A stretch of DNA of 64,000 nt from Mesostigma viride (taxonomy: Eukaryota > Streptophyta > Mesostigmatophyceae > Mesostigmatales > Mesostigmataceae). Positions 10,168 to 19,457 of the stretch are shown here, piece after piece (within the stretch, counting starts at the first letter, position 1; the number at the start of each line of letters is the position of its first letter). The translations under genes and the position numbers were made by a program. Location of the stretch: contig RPFO01000165.1 in the NCBI GenBank assembly GCA_009746045.1, forward strand, positions 1,594,046 through 1,658,045, read 5' to 3'. The notes under the pieces are model-generated. The model was not told where the DNA came from. It searched no databases and was given only the letters and a program-made list of their open reading frames with translations.

Positions 10168-10821
10168 ATTTGCGCAGCAACTCGTCAGCAGAGCTTGTGA
10201 GCTCCTGGTCCTTGCCGGCTGGAATGACCCTAGGCTGCTGGCTAGCAACCTTTATCCTCACACCAGGCCTACGACCCTCGATAGGCTCGCCACTCGTCCT
10301 GACGACCAAGGTTCGTGTGTGAAGACGCTCCTTGCCTCGTTGAGCCTCGAGCTATATGCAACCTCGTTCCATCCTTGTTCCTCGGTCATGAGCAACGCTG
10401 GGCAACGCTACATTGCCAGAGCCTCGTATCGCTGCCCTGCATCCTTGTTGCAGGCAGCATACAGGAATCTCTGGCTATCCTGTGTCTAGGACAGCACAGG
10501 ACCTGCCACAGTCCTGCATGGACTTACATCCTTGCAGACCTGCTGGCTGGCTACTGGCTTCTACTAGCCACAGGACCGTTGAGCCCTCAGTACACTGTGT
10601 CCCAGTCACGTGAGAGTTCAGGCTAAGCCTGTGCAGGCACGGCCTGCCACGTGTCCTGTCCACTATGCCCTGAGAGTGCACCGCCCTCGCCCACCGGTCG
10701 GCAGTACTTCGGGACCTGATATCTTTCTAGTCCCTTGTCTGTTCTAGGCGGTTGACACGGCGTTGGAAAGGTCTCCTCAACCTGCACCCATCTAGCACAT
10801 TGGTGCCCCATAATGCTAACT
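10168..10821 (-). repeat. Copia-A 5' LTR
   Basis: 654 bp partner of 537-1194. In sense it ends GCGCAAAT and is followed by CGTACTATTGCTTCC (10167-10153) before ORF0 starts. Copia-B has CGTATTATTGCATTCC at the same spot, so this conserved stretch is the likely primer-binding site. The matching tRNA was not identified. Confidence 0.92.
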
Positions 10822-10826
10822 TTGTC
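10822..10826. repeat. Copia-A target-site duplication (right copy)
   Basis: TTGTC directly after the right LTR, identical to 532-536. Confidence 0.88.
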
Positions 10827-11701
10827 GGCCCATGCGCATACCAGGGCCGCCGCCACCACTCACCTACCATAATTACCAATGTTCACGCTACCTTGAGGTA
10901 GCCATGGAAAGCCACACCATATGGACGTAATAAATAATTTTCCTGGCTCCTGACGCTTAAGTTGGCAATGATTCGTCACCTACAAATTATTAATTTAAGT
11001 CCCCATAATAATCACACATGCCTTTAACATGGCATCGGAGGTCCGGGGCAAGATCTTTCAACGGAATTAACCAACCTCTAAGCGGCAGCTCACATTTTAT
11101 TGAGCGCCTTGATCATCGTTAATATTTTCATATACGGAGCAGCTTGGTCTAATTCTTGTACTTGATACGACCATGATTATGGCGCAGATGCTACCGTGAA
11201 ATTCAAGGCTTTCAATCGACTTACTTCAACGTGTGGTAACACCAAATGTTCGGTATGACACCTACCGTCGCTAAAATCCGTCAAGAATTTCCCAAGCTCC
11301 GGTGCGCAGGCCAGATCTACGCTTTTATACTTATATATGCCCAAAACTGATCAAACGCGAACATTTCGGTGATGGGGACGTCGGCACTGAAGCCTGGCAC
11401 TCAACAGGTGCCGGCTCTGGTTCCAGGCAGCGCCAGTGATTTTTTTATCTGGCAGCATATTTTTGGCCGAGTGCAGTGCGTTCAATTGGCGCGGGGTCAC
11501 TGACGGGCTTCCACTGAGCCGCGCGAGCTGTGAGCATCGACGAGAAATCGGCGGAGCTGTTTTACCTCAAGAATTTTTCATGAGACCCGGTCTTTCTTTT
11601 GTACTGGCACCATTTCGCGTGGCATCAACATTCTTTTGGGCGCATTCTTTTAAACCGGAATTCTTTTTAAACGGTCATCACTTCAAGAGCCCAGCGCCTG
11701 C
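10827..11701. other. Spacer between Copia-A and Copia-B, no gene seen
   Basis: About 875 bp of AT-richer sequence with no convincing ORF, repeat or RNA gene. By the TTGTC duplication it was contiguous with the DNA left of 532 before Copia-A inserted. Confidence 0.6.
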
Positions 11702-12062
11702 AGTTAGCATTTTGGGCAACCAATATGCTAAGTGGATGCAGTTTGGAAAGACCTTTCCAACGCCGTGCTGACCGCCTGAAACAGACAAGGGACGAGAAAG
11801 ATATGAGGTCCCGAAGTCCTAGCCGTCCGTGGCCGCGTCACGCCGATGGGAACGAGGAACAACACAAAGGATATAGCTTGGTCATGGGGGATGACCAGCT
11901 ATCTTGGCAAGCACGAACCGAGGCTCCCACATTGGACGTGGAAACGCTCACCGTGGTCGTGGCTTGGTGCACGGGTTAAAAGGTTGCTGTCTTGCAACTT
12001 TGGCTCATCCCGTTGTGCGCGTGAAAGACCAGGAGCTCACAGCTCTGGCGTGGTTCTTAACT
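11702..12062 (+). repeat. Copia-B 5' LTR (internally deleted)
   Basis: Begins AGTTAGCATTTTGGG and ends ...TTCTTAACT, the same family as the 3' LTR at 45018. About 285 bp present in the 3' LTR (after AGTCCTAGCC) are missing here. Confidence 0.8.
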
Positions 12063-12091
12063 CGTATTATTGCATTCCTGTTGCGTGGTCT

Positions 12092-13244
12092 CATGTCGGC
12101 CGAGGCTCGGGTTGAAACACCTGAGTCGTCTTCTCCCAGGCGCGAAGCAGCACCAGAGTTGCCGGCGCGCGAGAACGCTTTCTATCCCTATACTCATCAA
12201 TCCAACGCTTCCACCTTCGTGCAGGCGGCCTACGTTGCGCGGGGCCTTGCGGAGGGCGGTTGGGTGGCTGTGTTTGGTAACGCATCAGGGCCGTCGTCGA
12301 ACGACCCCGTGGTGATGAGGATCCGGGCGACGACGTCGCCAGGAGAAACAGGGAGGGTGTGCACGGAGCGTCTCGTGGCCATACGAGACGAGATAGCTTC
12401 GTTGATCTACAGTCTAGAAGTTGCGTACCAGGGCGGGCACGTGACCATCCAGGCGCTCGACTTAGCGCGAGAGACGCTGGGTCAGCTGGTGGCCATCTGC
12501 TTAGGTGGTACCAGGTTGTATAATCACTGGGTGGCGACGAGCTCGCTGGGAGAGGGGACCGACGCGTCGCACATAATTCGGGACGCGCAGACGCGCGAAG
12601 CGGACAGCCCGTGGGATTCCGCAGAGGTGGTTGCTCAGACTTGTGAGCATTTGGTTAACATTTTGATCCAGGAGTCGCGTGGTCACGCGGATCACTGGGT
12701 TATCACCACACGTCCGCCAGGCATCTGGTCGACCTTGGACACGCCGAGAGTACAGAGCAGGCCAGGGGCGACTGAGCCAACGGTGACGGTAATCACCGGT
12801 CGGGAGGTCACCGACGAAGACTTCCACGAGCAATTCGTGGACAGACCGACAGGCATCATAGCCAGGTCGTCACAGCAGATTGACGAAGGCCACGGCACGA
12901 ACGAGGGGTACTCCGCTCGGCGCAGAGCAGAGTTGAACATTCCGTTTGAGCCGGAGCACGACTTTGCTGAAATAGGTCGGGGGTCTCGCAACGATCGGCG
13001 AGGTGGTGGTAGCAGGTGGGTAAGGAACCTGCAGTGGTATCGCCGGGGCAGCGCGCGCAGAGTGCCAGTGGAGCGGACAGCAGCCGGCAGGCCGGTTAGC
13101 CGTGTGCTTGGGCCCTACAACGCGGAGGAGGTCCGCGCAGTTCCACGAGTGGGGACACCGGTGGCACGCACTGCACAAGAGCGTGAGGAGGAGGCAGCAC
13201 CTGGAGAGCAGCCAGTGGCCTCTTCAGGCAGCGCCAGCGCTTGA
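12092..13244 (+). CDS. ORF0 of Copia-B: conserved element protein of unknown function
   Basis: 383 residues from ATG 12092 (MSAEARVETPES...). The reading frame is open further upstream into the LTR, but alignment with the Copia-A ORF0 begins near this Met. The two proteins share about half their residues, colinear and without frameshifts, which suggests selection on the protein. There are short hydrophobic helices in the middle and a basic Gly/Arg stretch (RGSRNDRRGGGSRWVRNLQW) about 260-300 residues in. Gag starts 53 nt after its stop. The close packing on one transcript implies reinitiation, leaky scanning or a spliced subgenomic RNA for gag. Function unknown. Confidence 0.8.
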
Positions 13245-13297
13245 GCCTGTTCTTCGTTGTCTATTGCCTGTTTTGTTTTGCCATCCCACTGTATATA

Positions 13298-14656
13298 ATG
13301 CCTCGTGGCAAACCGGGAGACGGCGACAAGGGCGAGACGGAGGCACCGGCTGGGGAGAGCCAGGAGCCTCGGAAGGACAAGGAGCAGCTGGTGGGGGAGG
13401 CCATCCCTGCCAGCGACGGCGATGGGGGAAAGCGACCAGGCAGCAAGAGGCAGCACGAGGGCGCGGTGGAGGAGGCGCGCAAGGTGCGGGCGACAGGGCC
13501 ATCTGATGCAATAACGGTGGCGAATGGGCAACCAGCCGTGGAGAAGCGTAAGAGGGACACCTCCGCTGACGGCAATGGTAAGAGGCTTCATGTGGATGTG
13601 TTCTCCCCTGTGCCTGCTGGACCAAGTGGTGCTGTTGTTGTAACACCCGCTGTGGTGGAGCCAGTGAAGGCGATGCCAGGGTCGAGGCCTCACATGAGTG
13701 CAGTCACTGTTATGAATGGACAAAAGCCTCTTAACCCACCACTAGCACAGGAAGCTTTAGACAAGTGGCTGGAGGACATGGAGCTGGTTGTACTCTCCGT
13801 GGACCCCACTGTCAACCTAGTGCAAGTGTTTCACTCGTCCACGTGCAACAGGGACTCGTCAGAGCGTGTCAGGGAAAAGGCTAGGACTGCTGTCAAGGAT
13901 AAGCTAACCTGGGCACAGTTCCTGGAAGGGTTGAGGGAGGAGTTCTCTGACAAGGTTCTCAACCTCACCAACTATTATAAACATCAGTATGACACCTTTG
14001 AGATAGTGGGTCCTGTGGCAGAGGAATGGGCTAGGCTCAACCGTATCACGGACAAGGGGGCCAAGTATGGCTTCCTGGTCACAGATAGGGCCTTGGCAGA
14101 CTATTTCCTGGACAGTATGGGTCTGAGTGTGGATGGGAGGAACGGTGCCCGCATGTTTCTTAACCAGACTGATGGCTCCTTGCGTGCTCTGGAGCTTGTA
14201 ATCCTCAGCATAAGGAAGCCAGATCCTGCCTGCAAAGCTATCCAGTCCCATGGCAGCAATGCCACCTCCGCTGTGCAGGGCCAAGGTGATGTCCCCGGGT
14301 ACCCAGCCCGTGATGGGGCAAGGCCCAACAAGCGTAAGCGCTTCAGGCGCCAGAGGCAGGGGGCTCAGGGTGGCAAGGGTGCAGGTTCCCAAGGAGGGGT
14401 TGGGAGCCAGCAAGCTGGTGGTCAGCAGGTAAGGGTGGCCAAGGGCAAGGCAAGGGCCAAGCTCAAGGCAACCAGGGCAAGCAGGGTGGGCAGTCTCAGG
14501 GAGGCCAGGGGAAGCCTGGCAAGGGTGGGGCTGGGTCTGGGAGGAAGGGTGGAGCATGTTTTGTGTGTGGCAAGGAGGGTCACTGGCGTCGTGAGTGCCC
14601 TGACAGGAAGGCCAAGCCTGCTGGGGCAGGGGGCCAGTCTGGGCAGCAGTGACTAG
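13298..14656 (+). CDS. Copia-B gag (frameshift before the zinc knuckle)
   Basis: Starts at ATG 13298 (MPRGKPGDGDKGE...). The charged, disordered N-terminus has KRKRDTSADGNGKR-like basic clusters. The capsid-like region is at about residues 130-300 (NGQKPLNPPLAQEALDKWLEDME onward), followed by a basic RKRFRRQRQ-type segment. A 1-nt shift near 14430 takes the ORF out of frame; in the adjacent frame the tail reads through to the CCHC knuckle CFVCGKEGHWRREC and a TGA at 14650-14652. The shift lies inside CAGGTAAGG, which also looks like a 5' splice site. I read it as a mutation because Copia-A keeps the knuckle in frame. Confidence 0.85.
   Translation: MPRGKPGDGDKGETEAPAGESQEPRKDKEQLVGEAIPASDGDGGKRPGSKRQHEGAVEEARKVRATGPSDAITVANGQPAVEKRKRDTSADGNGKRLHVDVFSPVPAGPSGAVVVTPAVVEPVKAMPGSRPHMSAVTVMNGQKPLNPPLAQEALDKWLEDMELVVLSVDPTVNLVQVFHSSTCNRDSSERVREKARTAVKDKLTWAQFLEGLREEFSDKVLNLTNYYKHQYDTFEIVGPVAEEWARLNRITDKGAKYGFLVTDRALADYFLDSMGLSVDGRNGARMFLNQTDGSLRALELVILSIRKPDPACKAIQSHGSNATSAVQGQGDVPGYPARDGARPNKRKRFRRQRQGAQGGKGAGSQGGVGSQQAGGQQVRVAKGKARAKLKATRASRVGSLREARGSLARVGLGLGGRVEHVLCVARRVTGVVSALTGRPSLLGQGASLGSSD
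14650..14656 (+). promoter_or_regulatory. Candidate gag/pol readthrough site TGACTAG (Copia-B)
   Basis: In the ancestral gag frame the stop TGA is followed in frame by CTA GCT and the pol sequence (shared SPVNSQSP in both elements). TGA CTA G is the best-known high-readthrough context in alphaviruses and some animal genes. Frame continuity across one stop in two diverged copies supports it. Confidence 0.6.
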
Positions 14657-14830
14657 CTACATCATCCCCTGTAAATAGTCAATCACCCCCTGGGGAAGGT
14701 GTGCTGGATGTACATAAGGATGGGGGTGTGCCCCTTGTGCAGCACCAAGGGTGTAAGGATGTTGTTCTTCCACTGGATTGCAATAACAATGCTGCAGCTG
14801 AATTCCCTATTCCTCATGCAGGTGGTGGGT
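14653..14830 (+). CDS. Copia-B pol, first segment (before the gypsy insertion)
   Basis: In frame with ancestral gag: SPVNSQSP, GGVPLVQHQGCKDVVLPLD, AEFPIPHAGGG, matching Copia-A residues 3-58. It breaks at the GGGT duplication and resumes at 37186 with SPAGAGLEG. Confidence 0.85.
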
Positions 14831-16125
14831 TGTCGCGTCTGCGTACCACAATCTCCGGCGCCACCATGGCGGCTGGCCATGCTCAGCTTTGGTAAAACCC
14901 AAATGAGCTGTTGTGCCTGCCTTAACTGCATGCCCGGTGGGTTGGGCGAGGAGCTGTCCCATGATTAACGAAAGGAGGGCTCTCAGCCGAGGACAAGGAA
15001 CTGTCCCTCGTGCCTGATGACCACCTTATTGCCTCCCCTGCTACAGAATAATGCTTTCACAACACACACTTTGCACAGTCTGATGATGAAGCCGCACATG
15101 CGGAATTTATTGAGAAAGTTAATTCAATTACAACACGTTGATAGTCTCAATATCGATGCACTCCATGCTCACGAGCCCGCAGTTAGGCAGCGCTCCATGA
15201 CATGCTACCGGCCTTGCTCCCAAGGAAAGGGAGAAACACGAAGGCCACTAACGAGAGACTCGAAGAGACTACACGCTACGTGAGAGTCCTCTTCGACTAT
15301 GAACCAAACCATTCGTCATGCCACACGCATGACACACGCCACACTTGTCAGTCCAGCCAGGAATGCCAAAACTATCTTGCTGCCTGAACCATGCAAACAG
15401 AAACCGCATTCCAGTTGCCGTCCTGGCTTACTACCACACATGCCAACAAAAACAGGAAGGCATCCCGACAAATCTAAATTGCTACCCTGTTGCCGATCTC
15501 ATCTCCTAGAGGCTCCGGCATTTCTGTCCCTGGGAATGTCCGGCATTTAGTCACGACCACCAAGGTCGAAGCATAATATCCTTCAAACAATCTGCACGCT
15601 CACACCTTGCGTGTGAGTGGCCCAGCAAACATTGCTTCTAATCTTTCCTTTCTAGAAGAAATCCCTTTGTAGGGCTGCCAGCGATTTCGCATTCATTCCA
15701 GCGATCTGGCTCCGCACCGCAAATTGTCCTTTTCCATTTTCTGTCCAGTCCTCATAACGTTGACCCGCTATTCTACACCACAAAGACACCTGGCCTGTCA
15801 ATAGCCTCGGCGCTGTTGAAGTCCAGCAGTCCAGCTCCAGCTCCAGCTCCAGCTCCAGCTCCAGCTGTCCACTAACTCGCGTATGATCCTCTCGACGCTG
15901 CGCACTTGTGCTGCCGTCCGCTCAAGTACGTCAGTGCTGCGCGCCCAGCCGTGCCTGGCCCGGCGCGCGCGCACGTGCACTTTCGTCCGCTCTTATGCTG
16001 CAAGTGCTAGTGTCCCCCCCCGGTCACTAGCCTTTGTCGAAAATGCGCAGAAAACAAATTCCTTGCGCACGTCACCGGTCTTGTGCATAGTGGGCGCCCG
16101 GATGACATAGCTCGCGTCCGTGACA
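14831..16125 (-). repeat. Gypsy 3' LTR (left copy)
   Basis: 1295 bp with TGTC...GACA ends. 14966-16125 matches the right LTR. The terminal 135 bp (14831-14965) is absent from the right LTR but is repeated, slightly diverged, at 16128-16266 just inside the element. It contains a (GCTCCA)n tract at 15832-15866 that is shorter in the right LTR. Confidence 0.85.
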
Positions 16126-16266
16126 GCTGTCGCGTCTGCGTACCACAATCTCCGGCGCCACCATGGCGGCTGGCCATGCTCAGCTTTGGTAAAACCCAAA
16201 TGAGCTGAGCTGACGTGCCTGCCTTAACTGCATGCCCGGTGGGTGGGCGAGGACCTGTCCCATGAT
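16121..16266 (-). other. LTR-LTR junction-like palindrome and partial LTR end
   Basis: TGACAGCTGTCG at 16121-16132 contains the palindrome GACAGCTGTC, i.e. one LTR end (GACA) joined to an LTR start (TGTC) by GC. The adjoining 16128-16266 repeats the LTR end seen at 14831-14966. This is what remains if a two-LTR circle junction was used as template or donor. A G-rich tract (GCGAGGGGGGAA in sense, about 16264-16275) next to it may be the polypurine tract. Confidence 0.5.
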
Positions 16267-16293
16267 TCCCCCCTCGCTGGCTCTCATGGCTCC

Positions 16294-17124
16294 TCACATG
16301 GCCAGCGACCGTGCCAACACCACAGCAGCTAAGGAAATGGTGACGCTACTGGTTGCGAAACGGGCAGCGACACAAACTGGGCAAAACCACTGGCCCGCTG
16401 GCACGGTGGTGAGCGCTGGCTGCAAGCAGTGCATGTGCCACCCACAATTACAGTGATCACACAGCAACATGGTATCCCCCTGGTCTACGCGATGGCAAAC
16501 CTGACACTGTGCGTCCTTGACCCGCCTGGCCGTGTGCGGGGCGAGGTCAGGCAATAAGTTGGGCAACGAACACGGACTGAGGTTGCTTACGTTATCGGTG
16601 GTGCGACTGCCGTCGACGCCCTCCAAAATGGCGACCCCAGATGGCTTGATGGCGACGATCCGCAAGATGGTCGGCCCCGCAGTCACGTCAAGAGTGTCGG
16701 TCAGCTGCGTGCGGAGAAATACGAACTGCCCCGGACGAAAATGCAGCTGACGGGCCATGTAAGCGCCCCCCCGGCGCTGAGCGTAGCGCAGGGTATCTCG
16801 GTGCTGGGCGATGAACAAGTTGTTCATGGCGATGGGCATAACCTTGCGGAAAGTAGCCGCCCGTGCGGTCACCTCAGCCAGAAACTGACTGGCGTTGTCA
16901 AACGCCATAGGGGTGGGGTGTGCACTCTGCGCCTCCGTGGGGAGCAAGGGTGCGCGCCCAAACAACAGGAAATACGGGGAGAAACAGGCGAGCGACTCCT
17001 GGGGTGACATTCGGTAACCCATGGCTATCCACGCCAGTTCACGATCCCACATAGTGAATGATGCTGACTGCAGGCTCCACTTGCGCAAAGCCTGCTTGAC
17101 AGTCTGCACCAATCTCTCAGCCAA
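16294..17124 (-). CDS. Gypsy integrase C-terminal part with PHD finger
   Basis: 276 residues, in the frame following a break at about 17120. The opening AERLVQTVKQALRKW carries the third catalytic residue region of the DDE core (canonical NGxxER). Residues about 127-190 resemble the GPY/F module (RPGQFVFLR, GPTILRIV, GVAILEGVDG, NLSPC). Residues 207-251 form a complete PHD zinc finger, Cys4-His-Cys3: CQVC, CDHC, H230, C233, QWFCPVC, with the usual Trp two residues before the seventh ligand. Many gypsy integrases end in a chromodomain; a PHD finger here could read histone H3 tails and direct integration. Binding specificity is unknown. Confidence 0.85.
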   Translation of the reverse strand: MAERLVQTVKQALRKWSLQSASFTMWDRELAWIAMGYRMSPQESLACFSPYFLLFGRAPLLPTEAQSAHPTPMAFDNASQFLAEVTARAATFRKVMPIAMNNLFIAQHRDTLRYAQRRGGAYMARQLHFRPGQFVFLRTQLTDTLDVTAGPTILRIVAIKPSGVAILEGVDGSRTTDNVSNLSPCSLPNLLPDLAPHTARRVKDAQCQVCHRVDQGDTMLLCDHCNCGWHMHCLQPALTTVPAGQWFCPVCVAARFATSSVTISLAAVVLARSLAM

Positions 17125-17695
17125 ACCATTGGCCTGAGGATGCTCCGAGAAGTGCGACGGTGATCAATGAGACATGCATCCAACAATTCCTGAAATTCCC
17201 CCGAAACTCCCCGCCCTGGTCGGTGACCACCTCCGCGGGGGCGCCAAACCTGGCGATGATGTCGGCGAAGTGCTTGGCGGTGGTGGCGGCCTGCTTGTCA
17301 GCAATGGGGATGAGCTCGACCCACTTGCTAAAACTTTCGACACACACCATGACATACTTGTGGCCATCTGCACTTTCATCAAAGGGCCCACACAGGTCTA
17401 CGTGCCAGCGGTAGAAGAGCCCTCTGATGGGTAGGCTCATCAATTCTTTCGCATCGTGGTCCACATTGAACCGGGCCTTCACCCGGGCACACTGCGCGCA
17501 GCGAGCGACGACCTGCGCGACTGTGGCACGCATGCCGTTCCACCAATAAGAGGCGCGCACTAGCGCCAAAGTGCGGTTACCACCCAGGTGGCCATACCGC
17601 TCATGGCTTGCTGGACGATGGCGACCCGCTTGTGAGGCGGCGGCACCACCACTTTGCGCTTGCCGATCATTTTGTGGAGGACCCCGGCATCCCAC
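17117..17695 (-). CDS. Gypsy integrase: zinc-binding region and catalytic core
   Basis: The H2C2 zinc motif lies in HERYGHLGGNRT...CAQCARVKARF. The DDE core follows: HVDLCGPF (first Asp), then VVTDQGGEF (second Asp). The frame shifts near 17603, where it leaves the RT ORF, and again twice after GGEFRG, before the ERLVQTV segment in the next ORF. The N-terminal ~30 residues of this ORF are out-of-frame sequence. Function in the intact ancestor: cDNA integration. Confidence 0.85.
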   Translation of the reverse strand: MGCRGPPQNDRQAQSGGAAASQAGRHRPASHERYGHLGGNRTLALVRASYWWNGMRATVAQVVARCAQCARVKARFNVDHDAKELMSLPIRGLFYRWHVDLCGPFDESADGHKYVMVCVESFSKWVELIPIADKQAATTAKHFADIIARFGAPAEVVTDQGGEFRGNFRNCWMHVSLITVALLGASSGQWFG

Positions 17696-19437
17696 GAGTA
17701 GGTGACCGCCCTATGTTGCACCCTATTCAACTCAGCGTCACGCTGGGCTGAGGACCAATCAACAGGGGTTGGGGTGAGAGCTATCCCTTGGACCTGCTCC
17801 AACACACGCCCATCGAGCCACACATCACCCATGTTGCATTCCACTGTGAGATGGCCAACCAACACCACCTGGAGTGCTAGGTATCGTGCCAAGGTATTGT
17901 CAATGTCAAAGGACGGAGAATTACCTTCCTCCAACGCGAGGAGGCCAGCGGCAGGGGTGAAGGGAGAAGGGTGAACTGCATTGCAGCTTGCCGCAAAGTC
18001 TGCGACTGTATACTCGACTGCGCGCCAGTCTGCCTCGGCGTCGGCGTCAGCGAAGCCTGCAGCATTAACAAAAACCACAGACCCAGGCGAGCTCTCGGCC
18101 CCTAGGGCCCGCGCACCAGTGTTGTCAACAGTGGTTGGTAGAGCATACCTGGACAGGACGTCCGCGTTGGAGTGATCCACACCTGGCCGATGGACGATTG
18201 TCAGGTGGTACTCCTGAATGATCATTGCCCACCGGGCCAGCTTACCCGTGAGTTTGTCGCTGGTCATCAACCACAATAAGGGCTGGTGATCAGTGACAAG
18301 TGTGAACACCCGCCCAAAGAGATATGGCCTGAAGTGCTTGATGGCCCACACAACGGCTAACGCTTCCCCCTCGTAGGAAGAGTACCGACTCTCGGCAGAG
18401 TTGTTACTCCGACTAGCGTACGCGATAACATGCTCGCGCCCCGCATCGTCCTTTTGTGCTAGCACAGCCCCTAGGCCTACCTTGGACCAATCGGTGTAAA
18501 GAATGAAGGGCAGAGCATAGTCGGGGGCGCGTAGGATAGGAGCGGCAGTCAGTTCCTGTTTGATGGTATCGATGGCTCGCTGCTGAGCCGGACCCCACGC
18601 CCAGACATTGCCCTTCTTCAACAACTCAGTCAGGGGTTTGACTTTGGTGCTGAAATTCTGAATATATCCTCGATAATAGCCAGCTAGCCCGAGATACGCG
18701 CGCACCCCCGAGATGTCGATGGGCACTGCGGCGTTGCTGATGGCTTCCACTTTGGCTGCCTCAGGGGTCCGGCCACCTGGTACAATCTGATGGCCAAGAA
18801 ACCCTATGGTCTGTTGGGCGAACTTGCACTTTTCAGGGTGCAGCCGCAGGTTGGCCTTATCTAGGGCGATCCGAACCTGATCGAGGTGAGCTAAGTGCTG
18901 GTCAAATGTCTCGCTAAAGACAATGACATCGTCTATGTAGCAGGCTGCAAATGGCAACCCTGCCAGCACCTGGTCCATGGCACGTTGGAACACCGCACTA
19001 GCGTTGCGATGTCCGAATGGCATGCGAACCCACTCGTACAGACGGGTCCCACCCCAAAAGGCCAGCTTGCGCTGATCTGCCTCTACGACCTTGATCTGAT
19101 GGAAGCCGCTACGCAAATCTAGCGACGACACATACTTGACCTGGGGAGATATTTTATCCAAAACATCATCGACCCGAGGCATGGGGTACCTATCAACAGG
19201 AGTGTGCGCGTTCAGCTGACGCAGGTCAGTGGCCATGCGCATACCTGTCCACTCGCCTGTGATGGTATCCTTCTTGGGTGCGACCACCGTGGCAGCTGCA
19301 TAACTGGAGGATGAAGCGCGGATGATCCCAGCTGCCTCTAGCTCTCGACAGTTAGCATCTACGAATTCCAGCTCAGCCAAGCTCAGCCTATGCTGCCGCC
19401 TGAATAAGGGCTGATCCGTATCTAGTGGGACCCCCAT
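17560..19437 (-). CDS. Gypsy reverse transcriptase and RNase H
   Basis: 625 residues. RT: LDTDQPLFRRQHRLSLAE entry motif, SSLDLRSGFHQI (first catalytic Asp), MPFGHRNASAVFQ, and the YIDD box at 167-170. RNase H follows from about residue 305: FILYTDWSKVGLGAVLAQ, SSYEGEALAVVWAIKHFRPYLFG, VTDHQPLLWL, VDHSNADVLSR. The ORF then runs into the linker to integrase (HKRVAIVQQA) where the frame is lost. The coding start is arbitrary: the polyprotein upstream (KAMEHWL, then EELGCYNGGC) is joined by another frameshift near 19480. Confidence 0.93.
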   Translation of the reverse strand: MGVPLDTDQPLFRRQHRLSLAELEFVDANCRELEAAGIIRASSSSYAAATVVAPKKDTITGEWTGMRMATDLRQLNAHTPVDRYPMPRVDDVLDKISPQVKYVSSLDLRSGFHQIKVVEADQRKLAFWGGTRLYEWVRMPFGHRNASAVFQRAMDQVLAGLPFAACYIDDVIVFSETFDQHLAHLDQVRIALDKANLRLHPEKCKFAQQTIGFLGHQIVPGGRTPEAAKVEAISNAAVPIDISGVRAYLGLAGYYRGYIQNFSTKVKPLTELLKKGNVWAWGPAQQRAIDTIKQELTAAPILRAPDYALPFILYTDWSKVGLGAVLAQKDDAGREHVIAYASRSNNSAESRYSSYEGEALAVVWAIKHFRPYLFGRVFTLVTDHQPLLWLMTSDKLTGKLARWAMIIQEYHLTIVHRPGVDHSNADVLSRYALPTTVDNTGARALGAESSPGSVVFVNAAGFADADAEADWRAVEYTVADFAASCNAVHPSPFTPAAGLLALEEGNSPSFDIDNTLARYLALQVVLVGHLTVECNMGDVWLDGRVLEQVQGIALTPTPVDWSSAQRDAELNRVQHRAVTYSWDAGVLHKMIGKRKVVVPPPHKRVAIVQQAMSGMATWVVTALWR

Positions 19438-19457
19438 GCAGCCCCCGTTGTAGCACC

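Larger units (their letters stand above)
537..10821 (-). mobile_element. Copia-A, full-length Copia-type LTR retrotransposon
   Basis: Near-identical LTRs lie at 537-1194 and 10168-10821 and are flanked by the 5-bp duplication TTGTC (532-536 and 10822-10826). Sense is the minus strand: 5' LTR, ORF0 (10142-9006), gag (8955-7611), in-frame TGA, then pol with integrase, protease-like domain, RT and RNase H (7604-4021), a long 3' UTR and the 3' LTR. The LTR ends, AGTTAGC...GCAAAT in sense, are not the usual TG...CA. The LTRs differ by a few substitutions and one 4-bp indel, so insertion was recent, yet gag and pol carry frameshifts. The 3' UTR was enlarged by a repeat cluster (1409-3296). Confidence 0.93.

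Noticed and set aside
14426-14434. CAGGTAAGG in Copia-B gag as a real 5' splice site
   Set aside because: The motif is perfect, but Copia-A encodes the zinc knuckle in frame without it, so a 1-nt frameshift explains the break better.
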